Shown here in pieces: positions 62,306 to 64,000 of a stretch of DNA of 64,000 nt. The position numbers and the translations under genes are program-made. Location of the stretch: assembly GCF_002975175.1 (NCBI RefSeq), contig NZ_PCNZ01000003.1, positions 248,001-312,000 of the forward strand. Reading direction: 5' to 3'. Numbering within the stretch: the stretch's first letter is position 1; the number at the start of each line of letters is the position of its first letter. Under the pieces are notes generated by a model, which did not search any database, had not been told where the DNA came from, and saw only the letters and a list, made by a program, of their open reading frames with translations. This DNA is from Bacillus sp. MYb209 (GTDB lineage: Bacteria > Bacillota > Bacilli > Bacillales > Bacillaceae_G).

Positions 62306-62754
62306 AGTAGCAACCTCCTATTTATGTCACTGTACTCATAATAGCTTCGCACCTCATCACCACATCAGATCGGAAACCCGGTTGATTCGTGAAATTTTAT
62401 AGCAACAGTATACAAAAAATTAGTATTCTTTTATGCATAAGTAATTCCCCTACAAAATAGACCTTTTTATCAAACTTTATTTAAAATCTACAACAGTTGG
62501 TTTAAAGTGACTACACTCTCGTTCATAAATGATTTGTTTTAGATTTTCACTTATCCTACAAAACATCTTCCTCTATTTCTTAAAATAATGATAAACTCCC
62601 AATAATTTGCTGCCATAATCGGTGTATCCTTACTATATTCACGCTTAATATTTATATTTTTGGCTCTGTTAAATTTTAATGTTGAAAATTGAGTAAATTA
62701 GAGGGAAACCCAAATATAAGGGTTTCTCGTTTTTATACTTTCGACTTTTCGCTG
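62306..62754. other. intergenic stretch, nothing coding seen
   Basis: About 450 bp, AT-rich, no gene with start and ribosome binding site. It holds a hairpin GAAACCC / GGGTTTC plus T5 (62705-62734), a plus-strand terminator-like element with no obvious gene in front of it. Confidence 0.5.
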
Positions 62755-63036
62755 TTAAGAGACATTTTTTAGCCAAGTAATAATTCGAAGTACCTGAAAT
62801 GGTTCAAACCAAGTAATTAAAAACATCACAACGAAGAAAGAAATCAGTGATATGAATTTTAATGTTCCTTTTTCCCGTTTAGCAACTGCTATAAAACTTA
62901 GTACAATTCCAACTAAAAAAGAAATAAAACTAAACAGTACAATCGGCTCAGAATATCCATCTATTATCCAATTTAATCCGAATAATAATATCCCTACAAA
63001 CATCAAGACTATTGACAATACACTGAATTTTTTCAC
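62755..63036 (-). CDS. small membrane protein, unknown function
   Basis: 93 residues with three hydrophobic segments (FSVLSIVLMFVGILLFGLNWI, IVLFSFISFLVGIVLSFIAVA, LKFISLISFFVVMFLITWF). No family assigned. The start is a GTG at 63036 preceded by TTTGGAGG. Confidence 0.6.
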   Translation of the reverse strand: MKKFSVLSIVLMFVGILLFGLNWIIDGYSEPIVLFSFISFLVGIVLSFIAVAKREKGTLKFISLISFFVVMFLITWFEPFQVLRIITWLKNVS

Positions 63037-63192
63037 AATTTTACCTCCAAATATAATTTTACCATTTTAAGAATTAAACGATAATTATTTTTTGTTGCAT
63101 AAGAATGAACAATTACACGATAAACTTAGATAAACGTAAGCTCTCATACGTATCAATCATTTCATACACAAATGACGATAGGAGAAACTCTT

Positions 63193-63345
63193 TTATATTG
63201 TGTTTAGTGCTTTCGTTACTGCAACTATCAATAAATAAAAACCAAGCGAGTAGTTATCGAGATATTTTGTAACCACGCCTTTAAATCGGTCTATCCATTG
63301 TTTCATACTAGAATGGAGACCATTTACATTATAGATAAATAAAGA
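63193..63345 (-). pseudogene. C-terminal remnant of an IS1595-type transposase
   Basis: The minus strand reads NVNGLHSSMKQWIDRFKGV, then VTKYLDNYSLGFYLL, then a stop. VNGxHSxMKxWxxRFxGVxTKYLxNY is the C-terminal signature of IS1595/ISXO2-like transposases, with the conserved NxxHS. No upstream catalytic part is present. Confidence 0.72.
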
Positions 63346-63424
63346 AGCTGTCTCACAAGTCAGATTTCTGACTAAAAGACGCTTATTTTTTACTTTGGTG
63401 TTCCATTAAATAAGCAAATAAAAT
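63346..63424. other. possible insertion-sequence end
   Basis: Contains GAAGCTGTCTCACAAGTCAG followed by a small palindrome AGTCAGATTTCTGACT. AAGCTGTCTCA...AGTCAG resembles terminal repeats of bacillus insertion sequences, but no partner end is seen in the window. Confidence 0.3.
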
Positions 63425-63453
63425 GATCAAGCCCCTTCCCAAACTGGATAAGG
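63425..63453 (-). terminator. terminator of the VOC gene
   Basis: ATCAAGCCCCTT / AAGGGGCTTGAT perfect stem just after the VOC stop codon (minus strand). Confidence 0.75.
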
Positions 63454-63477
63454 GGCTTGATATACACCTTCAAACAA

Positions 63478-63897
63478 TTATTCTTGATGAGTGCCATTGG
63501 GTTTTGAAACTTTTTTACCTTCTCTATAGTCAAGGCAAGAAACTTCAATTAATAATCCATTAAATATTGTAAAATAAAAGCCATAACTACTACCTCTCAT
63601 TGTATAAGGTTCCTTGTCTATTTCAATGCCCCCAGCTACTAAACGATTATATGCTCGATCAACTTCACTTGAAGTTTCCACCAAAAAACCAATATGAAAA
63701 GCTTCAGGATATGTAACGCCTTTTTTCCCCTTGAACGCTTTTGGATCACTTAACACAAGTATAAATCCATTCTCATCACTCATCACTACAAGTGCCTTTC
63801 CCTTTTGTTCCAAAAATTGAAAATCAAAAAATGTTTCAAAAAAATGTCTAGCTTCTGATAAATCATCAACACAAAGATTCAAATGGTTCAACCTCAT
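63478..63897 (-). CDS. VOC superfamily protein
   Basis: 139 residues: LNHLNLCVDDLSEARHFFETFFDFQFL (first His), GFILVLSDP, FHIGFLVETSSEVDRAYNRLVAGG (second His) and LLIEVSCLDY (Glu). A complete VOC metal site, as in glyoxalase I-like and fosfomycin/bleomycin-type proteins; the activity cannot be assigned. AAGGAGATG precedes the ATG. Confidence 0.82.
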   Translation of the reverse strand: MRLNHLNLCVDDLSEARHFFETFFDFQFLEQKGKALVVMSDENGFILVLSDPKAFKGKKGVTYPEAFHIGFLVETSSEVDRAYNRLVAGGIEIDKEPYTMRGSSYGFYFTIFNGLLIEVSCLDYREGKKVSKPNGTHQE

Positions 63898-64000
63898 TCA
63901 CTCATCTCCTTATAAACAGGGATTATACAGAAGTATATTGACCCATATAGATAACACTTGAATGTTTAAGGGCAGGAATTCAAGTGTTCAGTCTACAACT

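Noticed and set aside
62655-62700. GGCTCTGTTAAA, similar to IS6-family ends
   Set aside because: Too short and diverged from the known GGTTCTGTTGCAAAG ends, with no partner end or transposase nearby.
1-64000. CRISPR arrays, tRNA or rRNA genes, prophage
   Set aside because: No regularly spaced repeats, cloverleaf sequences, rRNA or phage structural genes were seen on either strand.

Overview
The window looks like chromosome of a Bacillus cereus group bacterium (B. cereus, B. thuringiensis or B. anthracis relatives). The base composition is AT-rich, ribosome binding sites are strong AGGAGG types, and TTG and GTG starts are common. Gene content also fits: type II pantothenate kinase, a BA2930-like AAC(3), an Eis homologue, a SatA-like streptothricin acetyltransferase, YrzI small proteins, and many GNAT and DinB genes. 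No rRNA, tRNA, CRISPR array or prophage was seen. These identifications rest on reading the translations; no database search was run.

Layout. 1-6.2 kb: a lipoprotein, an aminotransferase, a FabZ-like dehydratase, a type II pantothenate kinase, a 2H phosphoesterase, a CcdC-like protein, and a GntR-regulated ABC transporter. 6.4-12.5 kb: a lipoprotein, a tandem array of five YrzI-family small proteins, an AI-2E-type transporter, an HNH-like protein, a compact type I toxin/antisense-RNA locus (10.57-10.85 kb), a membrane protein and a TPR protein. 12.7-22.2 kb: a CoaB-like protein, AAC(3), a YgiB/YgiC-like pair, several GNATs, an efflux protein, DinB, a nucleotidyltransferase pseudogene, an AlkD-like protein and a racemase-fold protein. 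22.4-31.9 kb: a polysaccharide deacetylase, a TetR/MFS efflux pair, LtaS, an AHSA1 protein, an ABC-F ATPase and Eis.

32.0-38.9 kb is an aromatic amino acid operon on the minus strand: DAHP synthase/chorismate mutase, aroC, hisC, tyrA, aroA. Two complete T-box riboswitches lie in tandem ahead of the first gene and a third lies between it and aroC. All three appear to carry a UAC (Tyr) specifier. Upstream of that promoter is a 1160-residue SIR2-domain protein of the type known from anti-phage defence (38.9-42.4 kb).

42.6-53.8 kb is accessory: more acetyltransferases, a streptothricin acetyltransferase, VOC proteins, a broken BBE-domain oxidoreductase, a phospholipid-methyltransferase-like gene, a GC-richer DUF347 membrane protein, an ECF sigma/anti-sigma pair and an IS66 remnant. 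54.3-61.7 kb holds a DUF2332 gene, mqo with an attenuator-like leader, and a decayed AI-2 (lsr) locus. There lsrR, lsrK, a cupin gene and lsrF are intact, but only the 3' end of lsrB remains and no lsrACD is present. 61.8-64 kb has a GC-richer GNAT, a small membrane protein, an IS1595 remnant and a VOC protein.

The strongest candidates for follow-up are the SIR2 defence protein, the serial tyrosine T-boxes, the toxin/antisense pair, the YrzI array, the mqo leader and the lsr deletion.
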